DNA from: Certhia americana
Lineage: Eukaryota > Chordata > Aves > Passeriformes > Certhiidae
Assembly: GCA_018697195.1 (NCBI GenBank)
Contig: JAGMWU010000028.1
Location: 5,158,308 to 5,222,307, forward strand
Direction of reading: 5' to 3'
DNA: 64,000 nucleotides
This document shows positions 60,260 to 64,000 of this stretch, piece by piece. The first letter of the stretch is position 1, and each line of letters starts with the position of its first letter. Under the pieces are notes generated by a model, which had not been told where the DNA came from, ran no database searches, and saw nothing but the letters and a program-made list of their open reading frames with translations. Position numbers and translations under genes: made by a program.

Positions 60260-60261
60260 TT
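60191..60261. repeat. Long poly(T)/pyrimidine tract
   Basis: About 70 bp almost entirely T with a few C, ending 61 bp before a splice acceptor. Its true length is uncertain because of the homopolymer. Confidence 0.97.
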
Positions 60262-60309
60262 AAATCTCATCCCTCCGCCTTTTCATGAGACTCTTCCAAA
60301 CCTACGTAC

Positions 60310-61904
<1,595 letters not shown>

Positions 61905-62839
61905 TCGCTAAAATCTAGTCCCGTATTTAAAGCTGAAGTGGAACAATTGCAGATATTGAGTGCTGCTCTGCATTGTAGTTAACACAGTATTTTCTACGGT
62001 GTATATTTGGTTCTGCATGGGAAGCAATAGCTGTGTAAGTGACTTTTAACCTTTGATTTCCACACCGAATAAGCGTCCGTGCAAAAAATCCCAACAAATC
62101 CAAACCATTGTGTTGCCCTTCTCCCATCCCAGGCTCGTGGGTTTCCAGAGATACGGAGGGGACGGGCACTTGGAGCAGCGGGATGGGGATGCAAGGGGCA
62201 GGTCCGGGCCACCCCCTGGGTGCCACAAATCCTGGTCCCTGTCCTGGGTGACAGCCAGCAGCTCCCAGGCACGGGAACAGCTGGGAAAGGTCAGGCAGAA
62301 CTTCCTGGAGGGCCGCTGCAGGCGTGGGGCTGGATTGCTGGAGGGCTCGGGCTCCTGCCCCGGGAAAGCCGAGCGCGAGCGCGGCACCCGGCTCGTGTTT
62401 CATAACTGAAAATGCTGCATGCTGCAATAGTTTCAGCCACTGCAGTGTGCCAGTGTGAGGCCCAGGGGAGGGATAATTAGTGTGACGGCACATTATTTAT
62501 TAAGTCTTAAATTTTCTATGTGAGGCATCGGGAGGGATGAGTAAATAAATCAAGAGCTTGGAATTTATTTATTTATTTAGATGACACTTCCATCATCAAT
62601 ATTTCCAGGATCACCAAAGACACCTCCACTGACACATTGAAAAGGAGTTGGAAAAAGCATCTTTTTTTATATCTATATATAAAACTGGAGCAACTATGCT
62701 GTGGCCTATAATATATTTATACTGCAGTGAAATTTAACCAGTAATACAGTACAGCTGCATGGATATTTGTTGCATGAATCTGAATATTTAATACACACAC
62801 AAATATATATTTTCTTAGTAGACTATACAGTATTCATGT
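61905..62839 (+). other. KCNA2: KCNA2 3' UTR
   Basis: AT-rich sequence follows the stop, with (attt)n runs at about 62561-62578 and an AATAAA at 62543. Mammalian KCNA2 has a long 3' UTR, so this whole stretch is probably transcribed. The end is not defined within the window. A GC-rich patch at 62150-62400 interrupts the AT-rich texture. Confidence 0.55.
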
Positions 62840-63200
62840 TTATAGTGTTTATAGACTCTCCGGTGGCTCGAAGGAGATTCATGGGAGTTAAAAAAATCTC
62901 CATTATAGTTAAAAACCGGATGGGGAAGGCGTGTGCTGACAACAGTTGGATAGATAACAGTGCCAAGCCTGAGAGATAACGAGGCAGAGCCTGAGTGTCC
63001 GAGCACCCAGACACAAGAGCTGACGAATGCAAGCCAGGGAAGGTGAGCTGAAAGTTAAACACCTGCGCTCATTATGGGGCGAGTAATTAGTCATTAATCG
63101 TGGTGTCAGGAGCAGAAACCACGGCGGCTCGGAGAGGGCATGAGGAGCAGGTGGAATAGCAGGTTCCAGCTCTCCTGACTTGTTTGTTCAGCAGTTTACA
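62840..63200. promoter_or_regulatory. Candidate conserved non-coding block downstream of KCNA2
   Basis: Unique sequence with CpG and TAAT/ATTA cores (gcgctcattatggggcgagt, aattagtcattaatcgtggt). It resembles the other conserved-looking blocks in this window and could be enhancer or conserved 3' UTR. Confidence 0.35.
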
Positions 63201-64000
63201 GCCGTTCCCGTAGAATTCCTGTGTGTGTGTGTGTATAGATATTTAGAGAGCGACTACAGGGCCGAATCCTCAGCAAACAGAGCACTTGGGGGATCGAGGA
63301 CTTCCCAGCTCAGGGCTGCTGGGATGGTGGGACATGGGCTGGAGCAGGGTGGCCTGCCCCTGGAGCCCATGGGGTCACCAGGGCAAGGTGTGTTTTGGGC
63401 TTGAAAGCTCCTTTTCAACCCACTCAGGGGTTTATTCCTCTGTGATGGAGTAGGCACGTGCTGAGGTGGCCTGGATCTGAGCTGGCACATCTGAGCCTTT
63501 GCTTTGCCTTCTTCCAGGGTGTTTAAGAACGGTGGGTCAAGGTGGAGAGAGCCTAAAGTTCTCTCTCTTCCTCATCCCCGATGTTATTTGGGGATGGGTG
63601 AGGCTGTTGATCTGTGGGGACTCTCACCTGCTTTCCCCATCCTTGTGTGGGTTTGCTTGTGTTATCCCCATTGCTGACAATCCTCAGGGAGAGGTGCCCT
63701 GTCCCTCTTCTAGGTCAGGGGGGATGGAGGAAAATCTCTGCCGAGGTCACGGTTGAGCAAAGCCTCCCTGGGCTGTGGAACAGGGTTCAGTCGGGGTGAA
63801 TTTGGGCTGAACTGGGGCATGATTAGCCCTGCAACTTTGCATGAAGGGTGAGCAGAAGGAGCCTGGGGAGGCATCAGCCAGACCCTTCCTTCCTCAGAGA
63901 GCAGACCCTTCCTTCTTCAGAGAGGAAACTCCTGCTCCTGACAATAATCCAAGCGGTGCTAAAGTATCTACAGCAATGGCTCCAAATGCTGCTCCAGAGC
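63201..64000. other. Non-coding interval, right edge
   Basis: Unique sequence with a short (gt)n run at 63222-63233. No part of KCNA10 is seen. Confidence 0.5.

Noticed and set aside
63270..63445. Possible CR1 tail
   Set aside because: Only a vague 'ccttttcaaccca' similarity, with no tail octamer or upstream CR1 block.

Overview
This window looks like avian nuclear DNA, probably from a GC-rich, gene-dense chromosome. The evidence is many 3'-end fragments of CR1 LINEs on both strands, recognisable from the conserved tail and from remnants of the CR1 ORF2 C-terminus. There are also a few possible MIR-type SINE relics, and two intact, single-exon voltage-gated potassium channel genes that match KCNA3 and KCNA2 along their whole length. 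I cannot name the species.

Layout: 1-30 kb holds no protein gene I can support. It contains CR1 fragments, a phased 10-bp minisatellite (4451-4876), GGATG-type simple repeats (9584-9957), a CA microsatellite between two stretches that look like conserved non-coding DNA (18.2-18.8 kb), and unique sequence. KCNA3 (Kv1.3) lies at 30627-32381 on the + strand, with a CpG-dense 5' end. The 28 kb between the genes has more CR1 fragments, several minisatellites, and candidate regulatory blocks. Those blocks include three adjacent RFX X-box-like palindromes (33429-33482), a MEF2 consensus (36966-36975) and a POU-like palindrome (57060-57071). It also has a possible minus-strand exon (47371-47572) and a good-looking poly(A) site (48621). 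KCNA2 (Kv1.2) lies at 60405-61904 on the + strand, preceded by a GC-rich block and candidate non-coding 5' exons. Its 3' UTR and another conserved-looking block fill most of the remainder.

Both genes encode Shaker-family alpha subunits that assemble as homo- or heterotetramers through the T1 domain and give delayed-rectifier K+ current. They sit head to tail in the order KCNA3-KCNA2. In other vertebrates KCNA10 follows in the same cluster, so it is expected beyond the right edge.

I looked for an undescribed system and did not find one. This is an ordinary Shaker-channel cluster in repeat-bearing non-coding DNA. The items worth a second look are regulatory, repeat-evolution and transcript-structure questions.
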